This document shows positions 13,731 to 24,330 of a DNA stretch of 24,330 bases, piece by piece. The stretch's first letter is position 1, and every line of letters starts with the position of its first letter. The translations under genes and the position numbers were made by a program. Source of the stretch: Pseudomonadota bacterium (GTDB lineage Bacteria > Verrucomicrobiota > Verrucomicrobiia > Chthoniobacterales > UBA6821). The notes under the pieces were generated by a model. That model was not told where the DNA came from. It worked only from the letters and a program-made list of their open reading frames with translations, and ran no database searches. Where the stretch lies: assembly GCA_009928265.1 (NCBI GenBank), contig RFPR01000010.1:1-24330 (forward strand). The letters run 5' to 3'.

Positions 13731-15041
13731 ATGGAGACACCGCATCATCCCAGCCTGCCAGAGGTTCATCGCTCCATTGATCTTCCTGCCCAGCCTTCGT
13801 TCTGGCGCAAACTGATCGCCTTTGCCGGCCCCGGATACCTTGTTGCGGTCGGTTACATGGATCCAGGAAACTGGGCGACCGATCTGGCGGGCGGGTCACG
13901 CTTTAACTACGCGCTCCTGTCCGTGATCCTGCTCTCAAGCCTCATGGCTATGTTCCTGCAGCGACTTTCGCTCAAACTTGGAATCGTCACCGGACATGAC
14001 CTAGCACAAAGCTGCAGACTTCACTATGGAAAGGCGGCTGCAGTTCCTCTCTGGATCGCCGCGGAAATCGCCATTGCAGCATGCGATCTAGCGGAAGTAA
14101 TCGGGTCGGCGGTCGCGATCAATCTCCTCTTTCACCTTCCGCTTCTCGCGGGTGTCATGATTACAACGCTTGACGTACTTTTCCTGCTGATGCTCCAGCA
14201 GCGGGGCTTCCGATATATCGAGGCGCTGGTGATTATCCTGATCGGGACCATCGCGGCCTGTTTCGGCTTGGAGATCCTTTTTTCCAAACCCGAACTCGCC
14301 GGAGTGCTTGCCGGTTTCATCCCCTCACCATCGGTGGTAACTGATCCGGCCAAGCTCTTCATCGCCATCGGCATCCTTGGAGCCACCGTGATGCCTCACA
14401 ACCTTTACCTGCATTCCTCCATCGTGCAGACAAGACGCTATCCGCTCGACATACTTGGCAAGAGGGAAGCCGTTCGCTACGCGACCATCGACTCCAACAT
14501 CGCCCTGACCATTGCGATGGCCATCAATGCCGCGATCTTGATTCTCTCGGCGGCCACCTTTCATCGCGCTGGACGCACCGATGTCGCGGAAATTCAGGAG
14601 GCCTACCATCTTCTTACACCGATGCTTGGAGTCGGCGGGGCCAGCACGCTCTTTGCCCTTGCGCTTCTGGCAGCTGGTCAGAACAGCACCTTTACGGGCA
14701 CTCTTGCCGGCCAGATCGTCATGGAAGGATTCGTCAACATCAGGATCCCCGCATGGTCACGGCGTCTACTGACCAGACTCATCGCCATCATTCCGGCCGT
14801 CATTGTGATCTCCATGGCCGGCGAAGGTGCGACGACGCGCCTCCTGCTTCTGAGCCAAGTCATCCTCAGCATGCAGTTGAGCTTCGCGGTGATCCCTTTG
14901 GTACACTTCACCGGAAGCCGACGGATCATGGGTGAATTTGTCGATCCCGCGTGGATCCGTCTTTCAGGCTGGATCATGGCTGCGCTGATCGCCGGACTCA
15001 ATCTCTGGCTCCTTATCCTGCAATTCCGTACAGGATTCTAA
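13731..15041 (+). CDS. mntH: Nramp-family Mn2+/Fe2+ transporter
   Basis: MntH is a proton-coupled importer of Mn2+ and other divalent metals in the inner membrane. The 436 residues are very hydrophobic with about 11 membrane segments. Both metal-binding signatures are present: D44-P-G-N47 in helix 1 (GYMDPGNWATD) and M221-P-H-N224 in helix 6 (GATVMPHNLYLHSS). Helix 1 starts after a polar N-terminus of about 25 residues. The ATG follows the palindrome by two bases and has no Shine-Dalgarno. A methyltransferase gene starts 4 bases after the stop. Confidence 0.96.
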   Translation: METPHHPSLPEVHRSIDLPAQPSFWRKLIAFAGPGYLVAVGYMDPGNWATDLAGGSRFNYALLSVILLSSLMAMFLQRLSLKLGIVTGHDLAQSCRLHYGKAAAVPLWIAAEIAIAACDLAEVIGSAVAINLLFHLPLLAGVMITTLDVLFLLMLQQRGFRYIEALVIILIGTIAACFGLEILFSKPELAGVLAGFIPSPSVVTDPAKLFIAIGILGATVMPHNLYLHSSIVQTRRYPLDILGKREAVRYATIDSNIALTIAMAINAAILILSAATFHRAGRTDVAEIQEAYHLLTPMLGVGGASTLFALALLAAGQNSTFTGTLAGQIVMEGFVNIRIPAWSRRLLTRLIAIIPAVIVISMAGEGATTRLLLLSQVILSMQLSFAVIPLVHFTGSRRIMGEFVDPAWIRLSGWIMAALIAGLNLWLLILQFRTGF

Positions 15042-15045
15042 GACC

Positions 15046-15894
15046 ATGGACATGATTGGCCACGAACTGCTTGCAAGCGGGTCTGGACAGCGACTGGAAC
15101 GCTGGTGCGGGCGGGTGATCCTTCGTCCCGAAACAGCCGCACTCTGGCCCTGGCCGCAAGGGGTAAAAATCCCTGAATGGGATGGAATCTATCATGGTCA
15201 TTCCGCCGCCGGGGGACATTGGGAATGGAGAAATCCTCTCCCCGATGGCAGTGCCGTTCGCTACGGAAATCTTTCCTATCTGGTAAAGCCGACAGCCTCC
15301 AAGCACCTCGGACTTTTCCCCGAGCAAAGCGCAAATTGGGATTGGATCTCCGGGATGATCTCGAATGCTCCCAGTGCACAACCCAGCAAAATCCTGAATC
15401 TCTTTGGCTACACCGGCGGGTCGACGCTGGCAGCTGCCACAGCGGGAGCGGCGGTAACCCATGTCGATGCCTCCAAGGCAATGGTCTCCTGGTGCTCCGA
15501 AAATGCACACCTCTCGGATCTGGAAAAGGCGCCTATCAGGTACATCGTCGAGGATTCCTTGAGCTTTCTACAGCGGGAGATCCGCCGGGGTAAACGTTAC
15601 GACGCCGTCATCATGGATCCCCCCTCCTACGGGCGGGGCAAGAGGGGTGAACTCTGGAAACTCTCGGAGCACCTCCCCTCCCTCCTCGAGGCAATACTCA
15701 CCGTTCTCTCGGAAAGCCCCCTTTTCATCCTCCTCAATACTTACAGTGACGAACTCGATTCCGAGGCAGGATCCCTTCTGGAGACGATGACCCAAAGCCT
15801 TTCGGGATCCGTGGAAACCCTGCCCCTTGGCCTGACCGGAACCCTCGACGGCAAATTTCTCCCCTTGGGATGGGCTCACCGCTGGGCTCCTTGA
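15046..15894 (+). CDS. Class I SAM-dependent methyltransferase (RlmI/RlmK-like, COG1092 type)
   Basis: This 282-residue protein has a Rossmann SAM-binding motif I, ILNLFGYTGGSTLAAA (from I116), the acidic end of strand 2 in THVDASKAMVSWCSEN, and the catalytic-region motif D191-PPSYGRGKRGELWKL. The DPPSYGRG-xxGE-W signature and the N-terminal beta-rich part (about 1-100) match 23S rRNA cytosine C5-methyltransferase relatives, though the N-terminal PUA domain of full RlmI is not obvious, and a target cannot be assigned. It starts 4 bases after mntH with no promoter between, so it is likely co-expressed with the Mn transporter. An ATG two codons later is an alternative start. Confidence 0.85.
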   Translation: MDMIGHELLASGSGQRLERWCGRVILRPETAALWPWPQGVKIPEWDGIYHGHSAAGGHWEWRNPLPDGSAVRYGNLSYLVKPTASKHLGLFPEQSANWDWISGMISNAPSAQPSKILNLFGYTGGSTLAAATAGAAVTHVDASKAMVSWCSENAHLSDLEKAPIRYIVEDSLSFLQREIRRGKRYDAVIMDPPSYGRGKRGELWKLSEHLPSLLEAILTVLSESPLFILLNTYSDELDSEAGSLLETMTQSLSGSVETLPLGLTGTLDGKFLPLGWAHRWAP

Positions 15895-15949
15895 TTAAGT
15901 GGAAAAGCGAAGCCCTTCTTGCCAATAGGGTGGCATCTGCGATCCTTGG

Positions 15950-16378
15950 ATGGAGTACTCCACCATTGATCCCAATCCCATGACCGATTCCAAAAACCCA
16001 GCCGCCGAAAAACTAGAAAGCAGCCAGGCACATGCCAAGAAAGCCTTGGAGACCGCTGCCAGTGCCGCACGCGAAGCCTATGGAACAGGCCGAGAGGAAC
16101 TTCGAGCAGCCGCCACGGACCTGAAGGACGCCGCCCGATCCACCTATGCGGACCTTTCCAAAACTGCTAAGGCAAAGTACGGGGAACTCTCCGGACAGGC
16201 TCGCGAGCAATACGGCGACCTTGCAGACCGCGCAGGCGAGGCCGTTGCCGAATACCGCGATCAGATCGAGGATCTCGCCGATCAGGCCGAGGATTACGTG
16301 CGGGATAACCCCTTCCGCGCCGTCGGAATCACCTTTGCCGCGGGACTCGTCCTCGGCCTCCTGCTCCGTCGCCGCTAG
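15950..16378 (+). CDS. DUF883 / YqjD-ElaB-like membrane-anchored protein
   Basis: This 142-residue, mostly helical protein has Ala/Glu/Lys/Asp-rich heptads (about 15-110) with repeating AKxxYGEL / REQYGDL units. A conserved C-terminal segment follows, VRDNPFRAVGITFAAGLVLGLLLRRR, which is the DUF883 anchor. In Escherichia coli, YqjD and ElaB are inner-membrane proteins that bind ribosomes in stationary phase. A second Met at residue 11 (MTDSKNP) is an equally plausible start. The two following genes resemble YqjE and YqjK, reproducing the yqjDEK order. Confidence 0.85.
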   Translation: MEYSTIDPNPMTDSKNPAAEKLESSQAHAKKALETAASAAREAYGTGREELRAAATDLKDAARSTYADLSKTAKAKYGELSGQAREQYGDLADRAGEAVAEYRDQIEDLADQAEDYVRDNPFRAVGITFAAGLVLGLLLRRR

Positions 16379-16398
16379 TCGCGGGCCATCGTCCGATC

Positions 16399-16803
16399 AT
16401 GAACCCGCAGGACCTTCCCGGAGGAATTCCCTCCAGGATTACCGGCCTCGCCGCCGGCCTCCTGCGTCATGGTCTGACGCTTGGAGCCCTTGCGGCCGCC
16501 GAAGGACGACTCCTTCTGCGCCAAAGCCTCGCAACGCTGTTGCTGGCCGTTGCCATGACCATGGCCGCCATCATCGCCTACGTGGCCCTGATCGGGGCCG
16601 TTGTTGCATTGCTTGCGACCCAGTTCTCCTGGGGATGGCCAGTCTCGCTGGCCGCAGCAGGCTTGATTCACTTGGCCCTGCTGGGGATCCTCTTTTCCAT
16701 CCTGCGGAACAAATCCCTGCCTCGCCCCTTCGAGGGGACCTCTACGGAATTGCGCAAAGATCTCGAGAGCCTCTCACGCTTCGGTAACGGCACCCGTCCA
16801 TGA
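16399..16803 (+). CDS. YqjE-like membrane protein (DUF1469 / holin superfamily III)
   Basis: This 134-residue protein has two long hydrophobic helices (about 45-72 and 78-103) after an amphipathic helix containing ALAAAEGRLLLRQSL, the pattern of phage-holin-superfamily III proteins such as YqjE. The C-terminal tail is polar (TSTELRKDLESLSRF, matching the E-L-x-x-D-x-x-x-L end of the family). Despite the Pfam name these are chromosomal membrane proteins, usually adjacent to DUF883 genes as here. The stop overlaps the next start (ATGA at 16800-16803). Confidence 0.82.
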   Translation: MNPQDLPGGIPSRITGLAAGLLRHGLTLGALAAAEGRLLLRQSLATLLLAVAMTMAAIIAYVALIGAVVALLATQFSWGWPVSLAAAGLIHLALLGILFSILRNKSLPRPFEGTSTELRKDLESLSRFGNGTRP

Positions 16804-17201
16804 CCACCCAGTCCGAACTGATCCGGCTTCAGCAGTCCGTTCGCGAAAGCCGCATCGACCTTTCCCGCGAGTACTCGGGACTGGTCCACGAACTCGATTT
16901 CCGGCGCCGTTTTACCGAATCCGTAAAACGCCACCCTCTCGGCTGGATCGGTGGAGCCGTTTCCGCTGGACTCCTTGCCACTCTCTTCGGAACTGGCGGC
17001 CGCAAAAAAAACTCCACTCCATCCGTTGCGACGGAAAGCATCGCCGCCTCCACTCTTGGAAAGGCGGGATGGATAGCCGGAGCATTGGAAGTCGGAAAGA
17101 TCCTCTTTCCCGTGGTGAAGCCGATCCTGATGCCCTTGATCACCGATCTCTTGGGCAACATCACACGCTCAGGCCTTGCCAAGAGAGGGCGGCTCCCTTA
17201 G
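16800..17201 (+). CDS. YqjK-like small membrane protein, unknown function
   Basis: This 133-residue protein is third in a membrane-protein trio, starting inside the stop of the YqjE-like gene. The N-terminus is a charged helix (LIRLQQSVRESRIDLSREY), followed by VKRHPLGWIGGAVSAGLLATLFG, a membrane hairpin reminiscent of YqjK and DUF883 anchors (HP-xWxxG). A second hydrophobic region comes at about 92-122 (AGALEVGKILFPVVKPILMPLI). Family assignment rests on position and general layout rather than on a firm motif. Confidence 0.65.
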   Translation: MTTQSELIRLQQSVRESRIDLSREYSGLVHELDFRRRFTESVKRHPLGWIGGAVSAGLLATLFGTGGRKKNSTPSVATESIAASTLGKAGWIAGALEVGKILFPVVKPILMPLITDLLGNITRSGLAKRGRLP

Positions 17202-17225
17202 GGATTTCGCCCTTCCCGATTTCCG

Positions 17226-18305
17226 ATGAGCGAGCACCCCCTTCCCGCACACGTCGACGACTACCTGAATCTCGGGAAGCAAGCCGATGCTTCTGACATC
17301 CACCTGAGCGTCTCGAGTCCTCCGACCTGCAGACGCTACGGCACCCTCCTGCCGATGTGGGAGAATGCCCCTCTTCTCACCGCGGAGGACACGGAAAAAC
17401 TCGTGCGGGGATTCCTCGATGAATCCCAGTTGGCCCGTTTGGAGAGTCAGGGTGACGTCGACTTCGCCTACACCAACTCCACGGGACGTTATCGAACGAG
17501 CGTGGTGCGCCAGCGCCTTGGTTACGATCTCGCATTCCGCATCATCTCGAGCAACCTCCGTACACTCGACGAACTGGGGATGCCGCCCCAACTGAAGCTC
17601 CTGACCCAGTATCATAACGGCCTCGTGCTGGTCACCGGACCGATGGGAAGTGGAAAGACGACGACGCTCGCCGCCCTTGTTCAGGAGATTAATCTCCATC
17701 GTAGCGACCACATCATCACCCTCGAGGAGCCGATCGAGTACATCATCCCCTCCGCCGGATGCCAGGTCACCCAGCGGGAGGTTCATACCCACACAAAATC
17801 CTTTGCCGCCGCTCTGCGTGGCGCCCTCCGTGAGGATCCCGACATCATCATGGTCGGTGAGATGCGTGACCTGGAGACCATCCAGTTGGCAATCTCGGCC
17901 TCCGAGACCGGCCACTTGGTCCTAGGCACCCTGCACACCAGCAATGCCCCCCGCACGCTCGACCGCCTACTCGATGTCTTCCCAAGCGACCAGCGCGACC
18001 AGATCCGCATCATGGTCAGTGAGTCACTCCGCGGCATCGTCAGCCAGCAATTGATCCCCCGAGCAGATGGCAACGGTCGCGCCGTGGCCATGGAGATCAT
18101 GCTGAACTCTCCGGCTATCGCAAACGTGATCCGCGAGGCCAAAACCTTCATGCTTCCCGGCATCATCCAGACAGGCAAAAAAGCAGGCATGGTCCTGATG
18201 GATGAATCCGTGGCCGAACTCTATCGCCAAGGCGTAATCACCGCCGAGGAGGCCCTGTATCGCGCCGAGAACAAGGCCGAGATGAGAAACGTCTGCGGAA
18301 TCTGA
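17226..18305 (+). CDS. pilT: Type IV pilus retraction ATPase PilT, paralogue 1
   Basis: PilT is a cytoplasmic hexameric ATPase that depolymerises pili for twitching and DNA uptake. At 359 residues it has the PAS-like N-domain (ASDIHLSVSSPPTCRRYG), Walker A GPMGSGKTTT (138-147, with Met where Thr is usual), Asp box ITLEEPIEYI, Walker B E212 in DPDIIMVGEMRDLET, His box TGHLVLGTLHTSNA and the retraction motif AIANVIRE (297-304; canonical AIRNLIRE). It resembles canonical PilT more closely than the next gene does. It lies 24 bases after the YqjK-like gene and 15 before the second pilT. Confidence 0.93.
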   Translation: MSEHPLPAHVDDYLNLGKQADASDIHLSVSSPPTCRRYGTLLPMWENAPLLTAEDTEKLVRGFLDESQLARLESQGDVDFAYTNSTGRYRTSVVRQRLGYDLAFRIISSNLRTLDELGMPPQLKLLTQYHNGLVLVTGPMGSGKTTTLAALVQEINLHRSDHIITLEEPIEYIIPSAGCQVTQREVHTHTKSFAAALRGALREDPDIIMVGEMRDLETIQLAISASETGHLVLGTLHTSNAPRTLDRLLDVFPSDQRDQIRIMVSESLRGIVSQQLIPRADGNGRAVAMEIMLNSPAIANVIREAKTFMLPGIIQTGKKAGMVLMDESVAELYRQGVITAEEALYRAENKAEMRNVCGI

Positions 18306-18320
18306 TACCCCCAAGAAACC

Positions 18321-19418
18321 ATGGCCTACATCGACGCATTCTTTCAGGCGCTTGTGGAATACGGCGCCTCGGACCTACATCTCTCCGAGGGACAACCCCC
18401 CAAGATCCGCCGCCACGGTGAGATCGTACCAATCCGTGAGGAACCCCTCACTCGGGATGAAATGAGCTACATGCTCAGCGAGATCTGCACCCCGCAGAAA
18501 TGGCAGAAATACGAGGAATGCGGTGATCTCGACTTCGCTTACCAGATGGACGAGAACAGCCGTTTCCGCTGCAACTACCTGAAGCAGGCACATGGTTACG
18601 GGGCTGTCTTCCGCATCATTCCGACAAAGATCCTCACGCTCGAGCAACTCAACGTCCCCGAGGTTATCAAGGAATTTGGAGACATGCGCGGCGGCATTGT
18701 TCTGGTGACCGGACCCACCGGCTCGGGCAAGAGCACGACGCTGGCAGCGCTCATCGACTATATCAACACGAACTACGGCCGCCACATCGTCACAATCGAA
18801 GAGCCTATCGAGTTTGTGCATCGAAACAAAAAGAGCATCATTACCCAGCGCGAGGTGCCCGAACATGCCCCGAACTTCGCGGCGGGTCTCAAGGCCGCAC
18901 TGCGCGAGGATGCCGACATCGTGCTCGTCGGCGAGATGCGCGATCTCGAGACCATCTCCCTAGCCCTCACGGCCGCAGAGACTGGTCTGCTCGTGTTCGG
19001 AACCCTCCACACCAACAATGCCCGAAAGACCGTCGACCGCATGATCGATGCCTTTCCTGCTGACCAGCAGGCACAGGTCCGCACCATGCTGGCCTCCTCC
19101 CTGCGCGGCGTGGTCGCGCAACTTCTTTTCAAGAAAGCCGACGGCAAGGGCCGCGTCGCGATCAACGAGATTTTAAAGGTGAATAATGCAGTCTCCGCGA
19201 TCATCCGCGAGGGGGCGACCCAGAAACTTCAGGACGTCATCGTTGCCGGAAAGGCGGAGGGAATGCAGTTTATGGACGACGCCATCTGGGAGAGAATGCT
19301 CGACGGAACCATCTCGCCGCACGAGGCCTACATGAAGGCGATCGACAAGAACCGCTTCAAGGGAGCGCTCCCGCCCGAGGAGGCCGACCTTGCCAATGCC
19401 TCGGGAGGAGCCGCTTGA
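18321..19418 (+). CDS. pilT: Type IV pilus retraction ATPase PilT, paralogue 2 (PilT/PilU-like)
   Basis: This 365-residue second copy has ASDLHLSEGQPPKIRRHG in the N-domain, Walker A GPTGSGKSTT (131-140), Asp box VTIEEPIEFVH, Walker B E205 in ADIVLVGEMRDLETISLAL, a His box with TGLLVFGTLHTNNA and AVSAIIRE (290-297). TGH is replaced by TGL in the His box, so the first conserved His is missing, and the C-terminal part (MQFMDDAIWERMLDGTISPHEAY) is longer. These differences suggest a PilU-like accessory retraction motor (inference). The gene overlaps coaX by four bases (TTGA). Confidence 0.9.
   Translation: MAYIDAFFQALVEYGASDLHLSEGQPPKIRRHGEIVPIREEPLTRDEMSYMLSEICTPQKWQKYEECGDLDFAYQMDENSRFRCNYLKQAHGYGAVFRIIPTKILTLEQLNVPEVIKEFGDMRGGIVLVTGPTGSGKSTTLAALIDYINTNYGRHIVTIEEPIEFVHRNKKSIITQREVPEHAPNFAAGLKAALREDADIVLVGEMRDLETISLALTAAETGLLVFGTLHTNNARKTVDRMIDAFPADQQAQVRTMLASSLRGVVAQLLFKKADGKGRVAINEILKVNNAVSAIIREGATQKLQDVIVAGKAEGMQFMDDAIWERMLDGTISPHEAYMKAIDKNRFKGALPPEEADLANASGGAA
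19403..19410 (+). promoter_or_regulatory. Shine-Dalgarno site deciding the coaX TTG start
   Basis: GGGAGGAG lies 4 bases before the TTG at 19415, inside the pilT2 coding end. It supports translationally coupled initiation of coaX at TTG, the first possible start that keeps the whole N-terminal strand. Confidence 0.6.
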
Positions 19419-20176
19419 CGCGGAAAAAAACCTCCCGGCCGCGGAAGGTCCTGCTGATCGACGTCAGCAATTCCTTCACCAAGGTCGCCGTGGCATCCGG
19501 TCGCAGGATCGGTCCCGTCCGGAGAATCTCCACATCGGCACTCAAAAAAACCGATTTTTCCAACATCAAGGCTGACCTTGCGGTCATCGCCTCGGTAGTG
19601 CCTCGAGTCAATACCCTCATCGCCTCGGCATTACCCTGCCCTTCCCTTTGGGTCGATCACCTAGTTCCGGGCGGCGTGGAGACCGATTATCCGAACCCCT
19701 CCTCCATTGGCGCGGACCGCCTTGCCAATGCAGCCGCGGCGGTCGAACTCGGTAAACTCCCCGCCATTGTTGTCGATTTTGGCACCGCGGTGACCTTTGA
19801 CGTGATCGATGCGAAAGGGCGCTACCTCGGCGGCGTGATCGCCCCGGGCCTACCGACTGCGGCTGCAGCATTGCACGAACGAACCGCCCTTCTCCCCCTA
19901 ACAAAAATCAGTGCCATCCGAAACAGCGTCGGCAAAAGCACCGCCGAGGCGATCCGTATTGGCCTTCTGCTCGGGGCGGCCGGTCTCATCAGGGAGACGG
20001 TTTCCGGGATCACCCGGGATGCCTTCCAAGGAAAGCGCCCCCATGTGTTGGCTACGGGAGGCGATGCGGAACTCGTCGACCGACTTTCACGCCAGAATAG
20101 CTCTCCCGTCATCGACAAGGTAGACCCTCTTCTGACCCTGCGGGGACTACTCGCAATCGCGGAAAAGAATCGCTGA
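19415..20176 (+). CDS. coaX: Type III pantothenate kinase
   Basis: CoaX performs the first step of coenzyme A synthesis, phosphorylating pantothenate; type III enzymes are ASKHA-fold kinases needing a monovalent cation. The 253-residue length fits. Motifs are VLLIDVSNSFTKVAV (phosphate-1 region, D16; Ser replaces the usual Gly of D-G-N), SSIGADRLANA, VVDFGTAVTFDVID, YLGGVIAPGL and LATGGDAELV. The start is a TTG overlapping the pilT2 stop, supported by a strong upstream GGAGG. No coaA-like gene is in the window. A GC-rich hairpin (GGGGC 20184-20188, GCCCC 20193-20197) follows without a T-run. Confidence 0.93.
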   Translation: MTRKKTSRPRKVLLIDVSNSFTKVAVASGRRIGPVRRISTSALKKTDFSNIKADLAVIASVVPRVNTLIASALPCPSLWVDHLVPGGVETDYPNPSSIGADRLANAAAAVELGKLPAIVVDFGTAVTFDVIDAKGRYLGGVIAPGLPTAAAALHERTALLPLTKISAIRNSVGKSTAEAIRIGLLLGAAGLIRETVSGITRDAFQGKRPHVLATGGDAELVDRLSRQNSSPVIDKVDPLLTLRGLLAIAEKNR

Positions 20177-20225
20177 AGCGGGAGGGGCACTTGCCCCGCT
20201 CCACTCGCCCCCGTAACCTTTGAAA

Positions 20226-23681
<3,456 letters not shown>

Positions 23682-23693
<12 letters not shown>

Positions 23694-23709
23694 CACTCTC
23701 TTTTATTTT
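23682..23709 (+). terminator. Terminator overlapping the dnaE stop codon
   Basis: AAGAGAG (23682-23688) and CTCTCTT (23696-23702) form a perfect 7-bp stem around a GATGACA loop, followed by TTATTTT. The TGA stop of dnaE (23691-23693) is in the loop. The T-rich tail and the convergent neighbour support termination. Confidence 0.65.
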
Positions 23710-23714
23710 GCGAA

Positions 23715-24330
23715 TCACTGGAAAAAACCGCGATCACGGATGACTTTGAATACCACAAGCAGTCCCACCGCCAAGAGCCAGAATCTCCAGTTCATCCAGA
23801 AAGGACGAGTATCGGGAATCGCGATCTGAAGAACCCCTTGGGCGATGGGGTTACTATCTCCCCAGACACTCACTCGAACGGAATGTATCCCGGGAAAGAC
23901 CTCTTTCAGAGCAAGAGTCACATGATCCGGGGCCTCGATGGTTCGGAAACCGGTGATCTCATTTTCATCCGGTTTGATGAGAGTTCCCCCATCGGTGCTT
24001 TGGACAGTATTTCTATTCTCAATGCCCTGACTGAATTTCTCGATGGACGATCTCTCGGGAACTATTTCATGCAGAGTGACCTTTTTTTGACCGGGGATCG
24101 GTAAATAGAAAATCTCCAACGACTTCTTTCCCGAAAGACCGGACCGAATTCGGTAAGAAAGCTCCTCAATGGGAGGTACAACAACGGAATCCTTCTCAAG
24201 TGGTTCGACTTCCCTGACAATAGGTATCGGCGGTTGCGGCTCCAACGGCGACGGACTGGCGTTGGCCTTGGGATGAGCCTCTACGACGTTGAGATGCCAG
24301 GTCAGTAGCGAGGACTGGTTCTCCCCATCA
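23715..24330 (-). CDS. C-terminal part of an exported, C-terminally membrane-anchored protein (5' end outside window)
   Basis: The frame is open from the right edge to 23715, giving about 204 visible residues. The visible beginning (DGENQSSLLTWHLNVVEAHPKA) runs into a Pro-rich spacer. Then comes a beta-rich domain with SYRIRSGLSGKKSLEIFYLPIPG and HVTLALKEVFPGIHSVRVSVWGDSNPIAQGVL. The last part is a single membrane helix MNWRFWLLAVGLLVVFKVI with a basic tail RDRGFFQ, so the domain is outside the cytoplasm. I do not recognise the family; immunoglobulin-like or BatD-like folds are possible. A TTG at 24245 is in frame but the coding signal clearly extends beyond it. It converges with dnaE. Confidence 0.6.
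   Translation of the reverse strand, partial: DGENQSSLLTWHLNVVEAHPKANASPSPLEPQPPIPIVREVEPLEKDSVVVPPIEELSYRIRSGLSGKKSLEIFYLPIPGQKKVTLHEIVPERSSIEKFSQGIENRNTVQSTDGGTLIKPDENEITGFRTIEAPDHVTLALKEVFPGIHSVRVSVWGDSNPIAQGVLQIAIPDTRPFWMNWRFWLLAVGLLVVFKVIRDRGFFQ

Noticed and set aside
15951..15962. 12-base palindrome TGGAGTACTCCA at the DUF883 start
   Set aside because: Too short and isolated to call an operator; it overlaps the start codon and may be chance.
16399..16803. Holin-like protein as evidence of a prophage
   Set aside because: It matches the chromosomal YqjE type and sits in a yqjDEK-like set; no phage structural or lysis genes are nearby.
20177..20200. GC-rich hairpin between coaX and dnaE as a terminator
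   Set aside because: The stem is 5 bp and there is no T-run, so it is mentioned only under coaX.

Overview
The window is a gene-dense, GC-rich bacterial chromosome segment with no gap above 300 bases. It has no mobile element, CRISPR array, tRNA or rRNA that I can see. The lineage cannot be proved from this sequence. A core of rplM-rpsI, adk-fmt-pyrH-frr and dnaE, tandem pilB and tandem pilT genes, a type III pantothenate kinase, several lineage-type small lipoproteins, and a near absence of Shine-Dalgarno sites together suggest a PVC-group Gram-negative bacterium, most likely Verrucomicrobiota (inference).

Layout. Positions 1-624 hold the end of rplM, rpsI and a strong terminator. Positions 650-3726 (+) hold an Mpv17/PMP22-like membrane protein, uppP, two tandem paralogous lipoproteins and a DUF2585 membrane protein. 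Positions 3754-8096 (-) are one compact run, transcribed adk, a small zinc-ribbon-like protein, fmt, pyrH, frr, a secreted thioredoxin-fold protein and a SYLF/Ysc84 protein. Divergent from adk, at 8201-11561 (+), are two tandem PilB/GspE-type pilus assembly ATPases. Positions 11633-13639 (-) are transcribed mntR, a MerR-like HTH protein, a BatD-like exported protein and a short exported protein. Divergent from mntR, at 13731-15894 (+), are mntH and a SAM-dependent methyltransferase. Positions 15950-17201 (+) are a YqjD/YqjE/YqjK-like membrane trio. Positions 17226-20176 (+) are two tandem PilT retraction ATPases and coaX. Positions 20226-23693 (+) are dnaE, ending in a terminator whose loop contains the stop codon. 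Positions 23715-24330 (-) are the 3' end of a membrane-anchored protein that runs off the window.

How it works together. Most genes are housekeeping: ribosome, translation initiation and recycling, nucleotide kinases, lipid carrier recycling, CoA synthesis and replication. They are interleaved with type IV pilus motor ATPases (two extension, two retraction) and a manganese homeostasis module. MntR keeps every known Mn ligand of its Bacillus homologue, and a near-perfect palindrome sits over the predicted mntH start site and the predicted mntR -35. I do not see a clear undescribed system. The best leads are the mntR/mntH control region, a clamp-binding-like tail on the small HTH protein, a bacterial Mpv17-like protein, and pervasive initiation without Shine-Dalgarno sites.
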